64,000 bases of DNA. It comes from Casuarius casuarius. Lineage: Eukaryota; Chordata; Aves; Casuariiformes; Casuariidae. The position numbers and the translations under genes were made by a program. The stretch spans positions 666,636 to 730,635 of the forward strand of contig PTFA01000367.1 in assembly GCA_003342895.1 (NCBI GenBank). The letters run 5' to 3'. Under the pieces are notes generated by a model that had not been told where the DNA came from, did not search any database, and saw nothing but the letters and a program-made list of their open reading frames with translations. Below are positions 11,775 through 25,141 of this stretch, piece by piece (positions within the stretch are counted from its first letter, which is position 1; the number at the start of each line of letters is the position of its first letter).

Positions 11775-13029
11775 CTTGTCCATATATTTTTTTAAAAAGA
11801 ATAAAAATCAATATAAAATGAAACAGTTCTGTTGCAACAATGATAGATGTATTTGTCAGCCAAGAGAGGGGGGAAAAAAAAAGTAGTGAAGGATTAAATG
11901 TATTCAGAACTCAAGCCTAATTTTGTCCTGGCTTTTTGGATCCCTTCAGTAAATATGAGGAGGTGGAAGTAGAACTCTTAATAACATACAAAGTGGAAGG
12001 TCCTTCAAAAAGCTACTAGATAGAGTTGATTACTGAAAATGGAAAGTGTCCAGTTGTTTATTGATTATGCTATTGTATTTAAGAATACCCTTACATATAA
12101 AGTACTAGTCTGGGAAAGTGATATTGATTTTAGCTTTACAACTACAACCAGAATAGTCCCTTTGCAACACAATGCTTCATTCAATAAAATATTCTGTGTG
12201 CCATACAGTACAATCAGGTATCACCCATGATCTCTAAGTAACAGAATATTAATGTGGTCATTTGAACAAGGGTTTTTGTTCATTTTTTAGTTCCTTGGGA
12301 GAACTCTTTATTTGCTAACACAGGTACTACCAAAATAATAGTCATTTTCCTCATCGTGGCAGAGCACAGCTACGTATTTGAAGCTTACTATCCACCTTCA
12401 GGAAGTAATCAGCTCAAAAAGATGCTGGGGATATACTTCCAAATTCCTTTGGGATTAAAAGGGCACAATCTAGCTTGTTAGTTATTCATACTCTGGAAGA
12501 CAGGTCAAAAAATACATATATTTTAATTTCCCAGTAACCTACATTACATTTCCTTTAAATAACGCAGTGGTCTTTGTTCACAACAGTTCCTGGTAAGATA
12601 AGTACCTTTCCAGCAATCCTAAACCAAAAGACTACTTAAATACAAAAAAAGTCTACCTAGAAGAGCTGAGTTTTTTTTCCTTCCTACTAATGCCAAATCA
12701 ATAGATGAGCCCTGTAAAGAGCTAGAGCACAAGAGGTTATGGACAACTTAAGATTTTGGTCTGGATATTACAAAGATAATGAAATTTAATTTTTGTATCA
12801 TTTTGATTTAAAAAGGTGAAATAGCATGGTGGCAACAGTGTGGCTTTCTGTGGAAAAACTGTGGGCAGCAGCTGAATTCGTCATGAATGTCAAGAGAAAG
12901 CTTGTATTTTGGGGTCTAATACAGGGAAAACCTATGGAACTTGTTAGCCTCTTCAGAATCCTTCCAAATAGGGTGTCTCTTTTAAACAGACAATAATACT
13001 GAGTTTACTGGTCTCAGTATATAAGAACA

Positions 13030-13047
13030 GGGGGGTGGGGGTGGGGG
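13030..13047 (+). repeat. G-rich run with G-quadruplex potential
   Basis: Three runs of 6, 5 and 5 guanines are separated by single thymines on the plus strand. Splitting the longest run would allow a four-tract quadruplex. It lies within an intron of the minus-strand gene, so the G-rich strand is the non-transcript (coding-complement) strand. Confidence 0.7.
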
Positions 13048-14437
13048 TACAAACACAGTCAGATAAACATGTAATTCATATAAAAATTCATTTCTACTAC
13101 AAAGTACTACTTCTGTTGAAAACAGAACAGAGTACTGAATGGCTGACAATCTAATTAGAACACGCTAATGAACAATTGACAATTCAAGTAAATCCTATGG
13201 TTGTGTGATCATCACTTGCTTTATCATTACCTGTAATTAGAGATGACTTCCAATCAATTTAAATATATCTTCAGCCACTTAATCAAAAATAGTCTGAGAA
13301 TGCTTACAGTCTGTTTCTCAAAGAGTAGTAAGCTGGCCATTAGAATACTCAGCCTGAATGGCTGTATAATAGCATTCGGGATAAGAAAGTTTGAGTTTTC
13401 TCTACCATATCAATAATGAAATGAACATATATCAAGTATCATACATCAACATATATCAAAATCTCAAAGTTGAAAATAACTTGAAAATAATGTATTCTAA
13501 GATAAGCCTTTCTGGTCTAGGACAGGTGCACAGGTCCAAATAACCATTTCTCAGATACTATTTGTCAAAGTTCAGACAAAGTCAATAACCATGAGGCCTT
13601 CTGGCAATAAAATGTAAAACATTTGCTGGCTCCACATTATATGTCTGCTGTACTAATACTCTGTATACAGTATAATTAGTGTACAATGCCACGTGAAAAA
13701 ATAAAATCCTAACATATTTGCACCAAAAACATTTATTGTTTCAAAAAATGGAAACTATTTTTGAGGAAGCCTTCATTAAACATCCGTGTCAAGGAAAATT
13801 TTGTCTGAGACATCACATGTCTTTTACTCCCAAATTTCTTTACTCTTCTCATAAGTGACTCTACAGAATTAAAGAAATGAAGAGATAGACATGTGAAATA
13901 TTTATAGCATGCTGATCTGGTGCACTATATTAGAAAGAGATCTAGCTGCATCTTTGAAACCATGTTGTAGTCAAACATTCTCCTAAAAATTACTTCACAC
14001 AAAGAACTTGAGCTTTGTCACTTCTCCAAAGCCTATTCTATATATTTTTATAATAGAAGTTTAAAATCTTTAAAAAAGTCAATATTATGAAGTCTGTCAC
14101 TTTCTGTCACCACAGGAGCAATTTTAACTTTTACCGGAACACTCTTGATAGCAAGAGTTCCACCCTCAGGAAAAATAAACAGTTTGTGACAGAAACTAAT
14201 ATTTCTAAATCAAAACCATTTTTCTGTGGCAGTTGCATTAAATAACACTTTATAATAGACATCATTTGATAAAGATCAAAACAATGTATGAAGTTTCTCA
14301 CATCTTTTAAATTAGCTCAGTATATTGACTGTTTCCCTGATTTATGTACTAAGGTGAAATGCTGGTGATGGATAGATAAACGCTTTCTGTGATATAAGAA
14401 AGTCTCTCAGCTCTAATGGTTCCACTCAATTTTCTCT

Positions 14438-14473
14438 GCAAATGAGCATCTAAAAGCAAATGAGCATCTAAAA
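14438..14473. repeat. Tandem duplication, 18 bp twice
   Basis: GCAAATGAGCATCTAAAA occurs at 14438-14455 and 14456-14473 without mismatch. It lies immediately downstream (minus strand) of the 14515-14561 exon's donor and is probably a recent slippage duplication. Confidence 0.9.
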
Positions 14474-14514
14474 GCAGAAAAAGGAAACTGAATCTGCAGA
14501 TTGCAAATCCTCAC

Positions 14515-14561
14515 CAATTAAATTATTTTGCAGGAGTGGCACAACTGTCTTCACCTCAACT
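14515..14561 (-). CDS. Possible small internal coding exon (47 nt)
   Basis: It ends at a good donor (TTTAATTG followed by GTGAGGAT). It carries one base of a split codon at the start and one at the end, matching the exon upstream (16896-17028, two bases over) and downstream (11514-11774, two bases at start). The 15 full codons read VEVKTVVPLLQNNLI. The acceptor, ending GAATTAG, has a weak pyrimidine tract, which is the main doubt. Confidence 0.4.
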
Positions 14562-16895
14562 CTAATTCATAAATGCTCATTAGATTCCTTCAGGAGAGGG
14601 AGATCTGAATATCATTTTTATGCTACCAACAGAATCAAAAGCTAACTGGAGATGCATTTATCTTTCCAAGGTCCTTTTAAAAGTAATATAGTATATTAGA
14701 ATTTATAATTACTAACAATCTCACATCTTACAAACTTTTCACACTTGAATTAGTACTTTTTAACTGCACAAAAAGTTCAGACAAAGCTACTGTACAACAG
14801 CCTTCCAGTGCTACATTATCAGCTAAATGCCCAGATAATTAAAAAAAACCCAAGTAATCATTGAAATAATGTAAATACAGGCAATGTTGACAGGAACACA
14901 GCCAAAGTTTTCAAACATAGGTGCCCAAACCAAAACGACATCAAAATACATCTCCAGTCCTGCAAATACTTACACAAGTGTTTTGATTATCTAAGAATTA
15001 TTCTTTTCAAAGGTGTATATAAACTATGGAAATGCAAAAGTGATGTTTGCCACTTCAGATCAGCACTTGAGTCAAGGTGAGTTCTCAGAGTGCAGCATCT
15101 TTGAAAGTATAGTCACTCAAGCAACTGCATCTGTATTTCACTGTTAAATTTAGGCATGGATATATTTATATGAACGTTACAATTTATCTCTGCAGTGTTT
15201 GCTTCTGAGATGCTACACGATCAAAGTGAAAAAGTGCTACTCCTGTTATATCTTTCTTTCAACAACCTTTCATTTTATACAAAAAAAACTGCTACATTGT
15301 GTTTCCATATTCATAAATTATTCCAGACAAGATGAGAAGCAGACTACCTCTAAGATACCAGATTAACCAAGTTCCCATTTTCTAAAAATGACTAGATTCC
15401 CCCCCCATTTCAGACATTTCTGTGCCTCTTATCAAAAGAGAGGAGATAGCAGTGGTATTTCCTGTTGGATCAGCACAATTAAAAAAAAGCAGGGGGAAGG
15501 GGAAGGGGGAGTGAGAGAGAGGAGAAAGAGACTCTTATCACATCCTCAAGCAGCAGCCAGAAGGCAGAACATTCCTATCTTTCTTTGCAGCTTTTGTTGG
15601 AGGATTTTCTGTCATTTAATAGATTTTTTCAGAACAGCTGCTAGGTTTGTCTTTTAAGAAAGACACAGAAGAAAGCTCCCTGGATGTGAAGTTACTGGAA
15701 GCCGCACACCAGGTGCCCTGGGATGACAAGTCCTGTGATTTGATTAGCTTTTGCTACAGTTTATGGGGGGGGAAGCGCATAGGCTACTAGTCTCCATATT
15801 GCTGCAACAGCAGTGCAGATATGGCTCATTTCATCTAATTTTTATATAGGAGGTTTGAGGTACTGCAACAGCACATGATAAAAAAGTTCAAGACTTATTA
15901 CAGCATAGTTTCATCACACACTGGCCTTTTTTGGCTGCTTGGTGCAGCACAAGCAGCATGCTTCAAGGTTTTTGTGCATGGGACAGCTCATAACAGTGAC
16001 AGCTCAGGAGATCAGCTTGTCCTCAGAAAAGCCCAAATTCAGGTCTCACATAAATACTTGCTACATATATAGAAATTCTTCAAGGAAGTAGCCTGTGAAC
16101 AACTTTTCTGCCTTGTGACATCTACCAGCTATTTCCTAAAGCTTGGTGGTGTAGACTTGCTCAGCCTTTCACCATTCTTCCCACCTCGCTAAAACATTCA
16201 TCAAAAGCCCAAAGGCTGATGTCCAGTCAGCTTTTGAATGCATATCCAGTAATATATAACAGAAACATATAGCAGAACATGCTCGATACTGGGGACACAG
16301 CCTCATAATAAAATGAAAACACAGTTGACAAATATATAAATATGGTGAATAAAAATATCTCCTGGATTTATCAGAACTTTCCTGGCCAGGGAATATAACC
16401 TCTCACTAAGAATTTTCAACATAAATGCAGACTGCTGAGGAAGGTTCAGAAAAATCTGTGCATCCTTTTTATAACCCCAAAGTAGTACATTAAAAAAAAT
16501 TAAAATCTCAATTAAGAAAAAAATTCTTATTTTAATATAAATCCTATTATAAATAAGTTTTCTGCAGCTTTCTCACAACAGCCTGGAGAGCTGGATTTTA
16601 ATCTTATTAGACAAGAGCTCAAACCAGGATGAAAACTCCCTCCCTGTCCCCGCCAACAAGAGGCACAGTCAGAGATCTACATCAGCTTGAAAACAATTCA
16701 GAAACTTTATGGCCAGATATGCCAAATAAAAAAAGTCACAAAAAGACCTAAGCAACAACTTCCTCCTACATCAGCTATTGCATTGATTTGATATTAAAAA
16801 AAAAAAAAAAAACAGCATCTGTGCAAGGGACAGAAATTTTCTTTTTAGAGGAGTGTTCTATTTGCAAGTGTATTTGCTGACATAATCAGCCTTAC

Positions 16896-17028
16896 CTAAA
16901 GTCTCTGCCTTCAAGGAGAGGAGGAAGTATTTCTTCTTTGTAAATTAATCTTTCACAAGCGATACAGCTTTCTGGCCAGTATATTTTCCTTTTATTCTTA
17001 GTCTGCTTATTTTCTCTCTCTAGCTTGC
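16896..17028 (-). CDS. Internal coding exon, 133 nt
   Basis: The donor is strong (GACTTTAG followed by GTAAGGCTG). The chosen acceptor follows a long CTCTCTTTCTTTT tract. The 43 full codons include KRKIYWPESCIACERLIYK and then EEILPPLLEGRDF. The pair of cysteines (C-I-A-C) could bind metal or simply be structural. The same frame stays open upstream to about 17.1 kb, so the true acceptor could lie further right. The chosen one is the only one that matches the phase of the 19517-19607 exon. Confidence 0.55.
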
Positions 17029-19516
17029 CTTTCATCCAAAAGAAAGAGAGCCTTCCCAGATTTGTTTTTGAGAAATAGCTAAGGATTCCCTATGCTTAGT
17101 GTCCTGTTAATGGGTACAGTGACTGAACAACTTCTTTTACAATATCAGATAGCTCCCGATTACAATTCTTCAATCTTAGCTCTCTTTGTTGTTGTTGTTT
17201 TTAAGGAGTAGAACAAACATAGCATTGGTGAAAACGCTTAAATTCTTCTTCTTGTCATTTTATAAACATTATTCAGAAGTTACATCCACAGATCAGCTCA
17301 ATTCCCATTTTGTTGCCTCAAAACTGGGGACAGGCCAAGAAGTATACAAAGATAAGATTAGCATCCAAAATCATCTTTTTAATACAACAGTCATACATAC
17401 AGTCAGGCAACCTTTCTACTTTCCTGGTAGCACTTTTCCACAAGTTTTGAAACTGTACTTACCGCTAGGCTGCTTCCTTGTCAAGGCTTGTCTTGAGCCA
17501 TAAAGGAGTAAGTAGGTTCAGATAGAGAATGGAAGATTTTTTCAGTGAGGAACCCAGGCGAACAGCTACCACAGTTTCTTTTTGTCCGAAAGTCCTCAGG
17601 AAAGCCTAAAAACTCTGCCTCAGGTATACTGTGTTTGGGCTGGAACAACTCTTTTCTAACTGCTTTTAATGAGATTACTGGAAGTCTTGGTTAAGATCAA
17701 AATATGGCTGCTCTTATATTAGAGAAAAAGGTCCAGATCCGTAAGTCCTCACGCTCAGAGGTTATTACTTCCCACAGACTTATTTTTCCAGATCAGCGGA
17801 TCCATTTTAGAACAGTACAAAATCAGTGACCACGCCAATTATTTTTATTTCTCTTAATATCATTTCATAGACTAATCTTCTCCAAGTACATCTAGTATTC
17901 TGCTACAATGCAATCTAACACAGATCTTTATTTTGCTTTACATACAGTGAACCTGATAGAATATTAAAAAGATTACAAAGGATATCTCTATATGGACAGG
18001 TATAGACACTTGCATGTTTTTCCTCCTGTGTTCTCAGCCAAACACAAGCCAGTTTGGAACTACACGGCTACAGTACGGCAGTGCAGACTTTCAGCAGATA
18101 CTTGTGTTGTACTAAAACATAAGCCAGTTTCATAGAAGGACAAATGACTATGAAAGAATCAGCACTTGTTCTTCCAGACATATCACTTGTCATGCAACTA
18201 ATAAAGAAAATAGCTGTTTTCATTTCTTCAGTTTGTGATGGTTATTTTAGCATTGCGTATCCTCACTTTTAGAGATTGTCAGTGCCTTCTCCCTCCTTCT
18301 GCTAGCTGCACATGAAGTTTTTTTTGGTAGTCTGAAACATATGTAGAAGTTGAAACAGACTGTATTATATATTAGAAGCTACAAAACTCTCCCATTTAAA
18401 GAAGTGTCATCCCGAAACTTATATTCAGTTAACAACATTCAAGAATAATTCCAGAGAACTTGATAACTTCAGTGAATGAGTTCATTGTTCTTTATCTTGG
18501 CTTTAACCATAAAAGAACATGCCTTACTATGACAGTAACAGCTCTTGCACTTTGAAGCTTCTATAACTCTCCTTTGAATCACCATCATTCTCTAATATGA
18601 CCCATCATACATGCCCGAGGCAATACAGCATTAAACTATCTTTTTTTAAAGGTTCAAGATGGCCACGTGTATTGTACCCAAAGTCCGCATCAATGTGAAC
18701 CTTTTGCTGAAGAAATCACATACTGTATAGGATACAAATGACCAACTATATCAAGCACCAGTATTTTGGATGTAGGAAGGGTAGGCAATATTTATACTGC
18801 AAACTTAAGAAAAAGAAAGTGACAGGCAACCTGGCCGAGAACAAAGGTAACGGTGGTACTATGCTGACCATCTTCTTTCAACTCCCCTACAATCCAAACC
18901 AAAAAAAAATTTTAGCTTTCTATACTAAAGTGTTAGTTCAACTGTTTTATGTACTGCGTCAATGTTTGGATCACAAAACAATAGTGCACAGAATATAGTT
19001 CACCAACAGCTTCCATAGTCTTCACAGTAGGTTTGTGGAGTTTTAGGAGACAAACACATCTGGTGCAGAGAACCTAGTTCATATCCGTTATTCAAATGCA
19101 TCACAGTACACTAATCTGTCTGTTTTCCAGTGTATTAGATTAACATTTATCTCTTTAAGCACACAGCTTATCTGTCAAAAAAAAAAAATATATCCTCTAC
19201 AGTGTCTGGAGCTATGTCTCCAAACAGAGTGTCCTAGTTACATACAGACTGTTATTTACTGTCCCAATTTTGGTCCCTTTGATAAAGCGGGGGGGAACTA
19301 TTCAATCCTGACAAACAGATTAACAACAACGAGCATTATTTTCAGATCAGCTATTTCCAGAAAAAACAGTGAAATTGTTCTCATATATAATTTTGACATG
19401 GCAGAAATGTATCAACTCCAACTATGAATGGCAGTGATAAAGTCAAAGCACTTCTTACTTGTGTAAGAATTATACCTTTCAGCAAGTATTTTCATGCCTC
19501 AAATAAAGTGACTTAC
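17029..19516. other. Intron, no gene seen
   Basis: This AT-rich intron includes a strong isolated donor-like site at about 17457-17462 whose upstream frame does not fit the phase chain. I treat it as a decoy or an unused exon. No repeats of note. Confidence 0.45.
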
Positions 19517-19607
19517 CCCAAAATTGTGTTGAGAGATTTTCTACAGAATCTGAAGCCTTCATTTCAAAATAAGTATCTCTTAACTGCACTGTCTTACTTA
19601 TCTGTAA
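19517..19607 (-). CDS. Internal coding exon, 91 nt
   Basis: This is one of the best-supported exons. The acceptor is a pyrimidine-rich tract ending TTTTTGCAG, and the donor is TTTGGG followed by GTAAGTCAC. In phase 0 the 30 codons read LQISKTVQLRDTYFEMKAS followed by DSVENLSTQFW, a charged, helix-like segment. The last base begins a codon completed in the 16896-17028 exon. It joins in frame to the preceding exon at 24917-25141. A 75-codon plus-strand frame (19424-19651) overlaps it and is taken as its shadow. Confidence 0.7.
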
Positions 19608-22600
19608 CTGCAAAAATAATCTCAAAAACCAAGCTAATACTGTTTCAGTAAACTAACAAGAGTCAAAGGTGTATGTTTGCCTTTGCCTTTCCTATTCATA
19701 CCCTTTTCTGCCATAGTAATGTGTCACACAAGTCAACCAATCTCAAGACCCAGGCCTATTCTTTTCTGCCTATGTCTGTTTTTATTGCTACATCATGAAT
19801 TATTAGGTCAATTTTGATTTCTATGTTCCCATACACCTCCACAGGATCCAAAAGACACACTGATTTACAATAAATACATTCTAAAAGGAAATAATTCTGC
19901 ACTTTGTGTTTTTCTAGCTAACAACTATGGAGTTTCTTCATCCATACTTTGATATTAAAGATCATATGGAATCATATCTAAACCACTGAACTTGTTATAG
20001 AAACAATCATCTGCCCACACAGATATGGCTATGGTATCAAAATAAATATTTCTGAATGCTGACATTATGTAATATTATATTATTAATATTAGATTTTATA
20101 TCACTTCTAGGGCTGTTGCTGAAAATGTGGAATACTATTAATAAACAAATATGGAGAAACGTGGAGCTTATAACTTATATCTTTGAATTTAAATTAGGAC
20201 TATTGGCATCATCTTACATTATACCATAATATATGTAAAGGCTAATCTATTCTTATTTACCAAGGTGTTCTTGACTCTAGGTTGAAAAACCAAAAGATTG
20301 AGATGCAGGGGGGGAACCACACACACCACCACCCTGCCAGCAGCTTCAGGGATTTCAGTGGTGTTGTAGACTGAAAAAGGTCACCGCCTCCAATACTTCA
20401 TGGTTTAATAGTATTGTTCTGCTGCATCATGAACAACTGGGTAAATCTTGACTATCATGATTCCCTGCGTAATGGTATCTTATGAACAGCGTTCCAAGGA
20501 AGTTCATACTAATTACAGTAATTCATCATATGGCAATTTTATTTGTAAGCAAACCTCAGAAACATTATACCATTCATTACATAAGTATATCACATACAGT
20601 CTTCATGTTGAGCTTATATAAATTCTCCAAGTGCATCTAGTCCCAGTTGCCACATAGCAGCATGAAGTATTTATTTTCTTTTCACAGAAGAACAAAAACA
20701 CTTCACATATGCTTTTTTAAAACTACTGCAGGACTCTGACATACATCTTCAGTAGACGTACTCTGTCTTAAACAAAAACAAAGAGTGATTTTATACGGAT
20801 AATTTTGCTTTTAGCCCCTTACTAAATTCCCTATCTTCAGTACACTAACAACAAAGAACACTCGATTGCAAGTTTTCCGCTTTGTCCCTCTGTTGCGCTG
20901 CAGAAGATAACTCTCTCCTTCACAAAACATGCTGGATTAACAGACTACCTGTCATGCACTCAAAAACCTGAGTAAAGCATTAGAGGGATTAGATATCATG
21001 GCCATTGTAAGCAACTCAATATGTCCAAACAAGGAGGCCTTAAATTTTGAGAATAAAGAGCCATAAGTTTATTGATAAGCTAGAAAGTTTCCATTAGCAC
21101 GCAGAGCTGTATTTCCATATGAAACAAAGAAAAAGATTAACTACAGTACCAGCATATTTACTCCCCCCTCCAGCCAGTGATTTCTTCCCCCTCATGATCT
21201 GATTGCATAGACTAGTCCTGCAGCAAGAAAAACACCAACTGGATGGAGGACATTACAGAAGAGGTGACCAAGAAAGATGACAGAAGTCACTTGGTAATCA
21301 GCAATGATGCTGTCCACAGATGGCATTGAGAATGGGTGGCTTCCAGGTCTCAATCAGCATGCTGAGACACACAATGTAGTGCTAAAAAATAGCCTATATT
21401 CTGAATGCCACTCACATCCCTGTTTGTATTCAGAACATTCAGCACATAACACTAGAGTAATTTAAAGCAATACATCCAGGTTATCTCTTAGATTATTATG
21501 ATTAAATATAAATAGGCCAGTTCTACTCTGTTCCTTCACTGATGGGAATTTTGAAAGCCAGTTTTTATTTGATTATATTTAGAAATCACTTCTTCAAGTA
21601 TCAAGAGACTCTTTGAATATCGGTGTCATAAACAGGACTCAAAAATTCAAAGACAGCACAAATTCACATACTAACTTTTCATTCCCGAGAAGCTGGAATC
21701 ATATTCAAAACTAAACCACAACAGAAAGAAAACAGCTTATCATATTCCTTTGTCTACATTAAGAAGTCACCAAGTAATGCAACATTGCTGCTAAGCCATG
21801 AACTTAAATATAATTCTGTAATATCCTACTCAGGTAGGAGTGGAAATGAGGTAGCACTGGTGCCATAACATTTTAGGAAAGTTACGACACCAAACTGAAT
21901 ACGAAGTGCACTACACCTGTCATTAACTAATGCTACACATTCTCCATTTGTGCCATCACCACAACTCATAGCTATAGTTTAGATACAATAATCAATGACT
22001 TATTCTATAAAGTTATGAAATGATCAATTTGACTAAGAATTCCTACTAATTCCACACACCCCTGAAAAACTGCAAGCACTACATATACAGATTATCAAGT
22101 ACAGTCAACAATTTTTGGATCACCAAATTTTTGAAGGAGTAATCACAATATGTATGACAACATTTATCTTTTAGACCTCCTGTTAAAAGCAACTGTTAAA
22201 GGACAATAAAGCACAAAATAGCTAATCCTAATAAAAACAAATCCAAAAATACTTAGTGCATTTCTTTACACAAAAGCAGAAGTACACTATGACATAGATC
22301 ATCTCAGGTTTGATGATGCTAAACCCAGCCACAGCCCCTGAGGCACAAAAAGGATATGGTTATGTTTGAAGTAAGAATATCTTAAACAAGCACTAAACTT
22401 CCAAAGGAGGTTATAGTTCCATTTGCTTAGAAAACAGGAGTATCTGGTTCATCTGACAATGCAGAGCTTAAGGTGTAATTTTGTCTTTTCATAAGACTGT
22501 TATAGACCATGAAAAAATACATCAGTCATCTTACATGAGGACAACTGTAAGCATCAGTTTAAGGGCGTTTTTAAGGTACGGAACATTAAACATCACAGGT

Positions 22601-24916
22601 CAGATTCTCTAGTCTCAGGGAAGCACAGCAAACTCAAAGGTCGGACCGGGACACAGTTATAGCTGCCTGACCACTGCAGGCTCAGTCACAACTTACAGCA
22701 CTCCAGAGACAATGCAGAGCCAGCTGTCAGATGCAGCACACTAAACTTCACACACACTTATTTTTCACTTTATTCACGATCTTCCCCAAATCCGCCAGGC
22801 AGCCCCCGCATGGAAGCTGCCTGAACGCTGGGAAAGGGCCAGCTTTTACACCAATTCCAAAATTCTAGACAGTCTCTCTCCCTTTGCAGCTCCAGGATAG
22901 TCCGATGAAAAATAAAACAAAAAAGCCACACACCTCACAGAATAGAGTATTTCCCTCAATCCATATTTCAAGCTTCCTTTATTTTAAAAAAGGAAATTCT
23001 TTCAGGTTCTTGCTATTTACTTCCCATCTAGGCTCTAACTGAATGTTTTCAGAAGAGAATCATGCAACCATAAGGAAATTAAGAGGAAAATTAAAAGGAA
23101 ACAAAGATAATGGTAACTTCCACGATCAACCTATAACACCCCCGAATAATAAATCTGAGAAGACAGAACCACCTTAAGAATTTTTTTTAATGAATACTAG
23201 AAATGCGTGGGTTATTTGTGAGGCACTAATTCATAACTATACTAAAAATATTGTCCATATCATTATATAGTACTCCTAATTATCTGCATTTATTAAACTA
23301 CCATCTTAATTTATCTAGTGACAAGTCAGTTATCATTAACTGTTTGCCATATTCAAAGTAGAATAAATTCTATCATCCACCATCCTACATTTTTATCTAA
23401 ATTATGTGGTTTCTGTGCCTAAGGAGGTATGTTCACCTAAGCAATATTTCAGTTTAACAGTTTTGGGGAAAAACAGTTTGCAGGCAGTGCAATGCAGATG
23501 CCTGCACCCAAGTATAATGATGTACAGTATAAATAAAGTGTAAAATCATTTATATGCGCTTCAGCATTACTGTATGGAATCTATTGACTTGTAAGAATAC
23601 TCTAGCTGTATACCTGCACACTTTGAAATACTCCTTTTCTTAATCTATCTTGCTCACAGTTGTACTTGCTAAAGTGATTTATAAGATAAACTATATGACA
23701 TTTCAATTGCTACTGGCAAAGACTTTCTGATACAGTCGGCAAGCCATTCGAACAACCGACAACTCACATAACATGCAGTGTGCGACACAAACTATGAGGG
23801 TGCTTTTATAACTTCCTAGGAATAACAGCAAAGCTTGCTAGCACATGGTCCACTAAAACAGAAAGTTCTCGTATCTTTATATGCTAGTAATCTATCAAAT
23901 ACTGATTAAAAACACAAAAGAATAGTACATGAAACTGGAGATACTATCCAAGTTAATTTTCAGTTCTGACTGTCGTTAATCTCTCGTTTCATTATTTTAT
24001 TTTTTTGCCTTAGTTTTCTGGTCTGTAAAATAGGGAAAAAGCCATTTATTCTCACAGACCGAAGGATTAGCTCAAGCTTATAAACCATTTTAAACAAAAA
24101 GGGATTTTTCTATAACTGCTAAGTAATACAATTACTGGTGGTTTTCTTCTGAACTGAAAGAAAGGAATTATTTCGAACAAGAGAGTTTGCTTTTACAGCA
24201 TGTTTATTCTGATTACATTTTTATGGCCCAGTAACAATGAGGAAAGCACTTTCATTTTTATCAAATTGGCTTTACGCTTTCCATTAATTTTAAAATAATT
24301 TTTATTATATGTAATGGATAACTACTGGGGGGGAGGGAGACTAGCTTTCTTTCTCATTCAAAGAAAAATATTTTTTTGAAAAAAAATCTTCAAAAGTTTT
24401 ACTATAAGCAAACCAACTAAACAAAAAACCCACACCAACCAATCTTTGCTAAACAGAGGCACGCTCTTCCCTTAAAAATATTTATTGCCTTAAGATATTC
24501 TCAGATTGTTTTTTCAAGTTGCTTGAATAAGATAACAATATTTTCGCTTGAAATTCAGCCCACTTCCTCAGAAATAATAGTAGTAGGCTACCAGAAACAT
24601 TTGCATTGAACTACAGTTTTCTGTGTAATGACAGCAGAAAGTAGCTCTCCATCCACTTCATCAGTGCTCTTGGCAGCCACAACCCTAAATCTGTGCCAAA
24701 TATCATTTGCATGGAGAAGCTTCTGCTAGTTTCAGGTAAAGCTGGATGAAGCTGTATTGCAAAGGAAGAGCCAGAACTGTAGTTCTTCCACATTTCTGAA
24801 AATCACATCCTACCTGACTACACAGCACAACATACTTGCTGATTTAGAGCAGGAAAAAGACAAACAAGGCGGACAGGGAAAGGAAATAAAGGGACTTCCA
24901 GGCTTTAAGTTCTTAC
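19608..24916. other. Long intron, no gene seen
   Basis: About 5.3 kb of AT-rich intron with only scattered short homopolymers. A weak exon-like segment around 21415-21450 (donor GTGAGT) is not needed by the phase chain. Nothing else is supported. Confidence 0.5.
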
Positions 24917-25141
24917 CAATTTATTAAAATAGTTCATTAGTGAGCGCACACAAATTTTCAGAGTGGAAAACCACAGAGAAATATCAGTATTTATGTGAAA
25001 TGAGACTGGCCTATTCCTCCAATAAGCATTATAAAACAGCAGCATATGAGTAAGAAAACAGAAGTACTTAAAGTGAAGCTCTTCCAGGGAGTCACTTTTT
25101 TCATCACAATTGCTTTTAAGCCACAGCAACAGCATGACCCT
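24917..25141 (-). CDS. Internal coding exon, 225 nt
   Basis: The open frame runs to a strong donor (AATAAATTG followed by GTAAGAAC). It gives 75 codons in phase 0 to 0 when the acceptor after CATATGAAG is used. It includes NCDEKSDSLEELHFKYF and ends VRSLMNYFNKL. The middle part is hydrophobic and aromatic. The 5' boundary is uncertain because other in-frame AG sites lie inside, so the exon may be shorter. It joins in frame from 26586-26706 and into 19517-19607. Confidence 0.5.

Larger units (their letters stand above)
11775..14514. other. Intron, no gene seen
   Basis: AT-rich intronic DNA. It holds a G-rich run at 13030-13047 and an 18-bp tandem duplication at 14438-14473. Nothing else with support was found. 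Confidence 0.5.

Noticed and set aside
11597..11886. Plus-strand ORFs opposite the 261-nt exon
   Set aside because: A plausible plus acceptor exists at about 11516, but I found no plus donor, while the minus strand has a strong donor and fits the phase chain.
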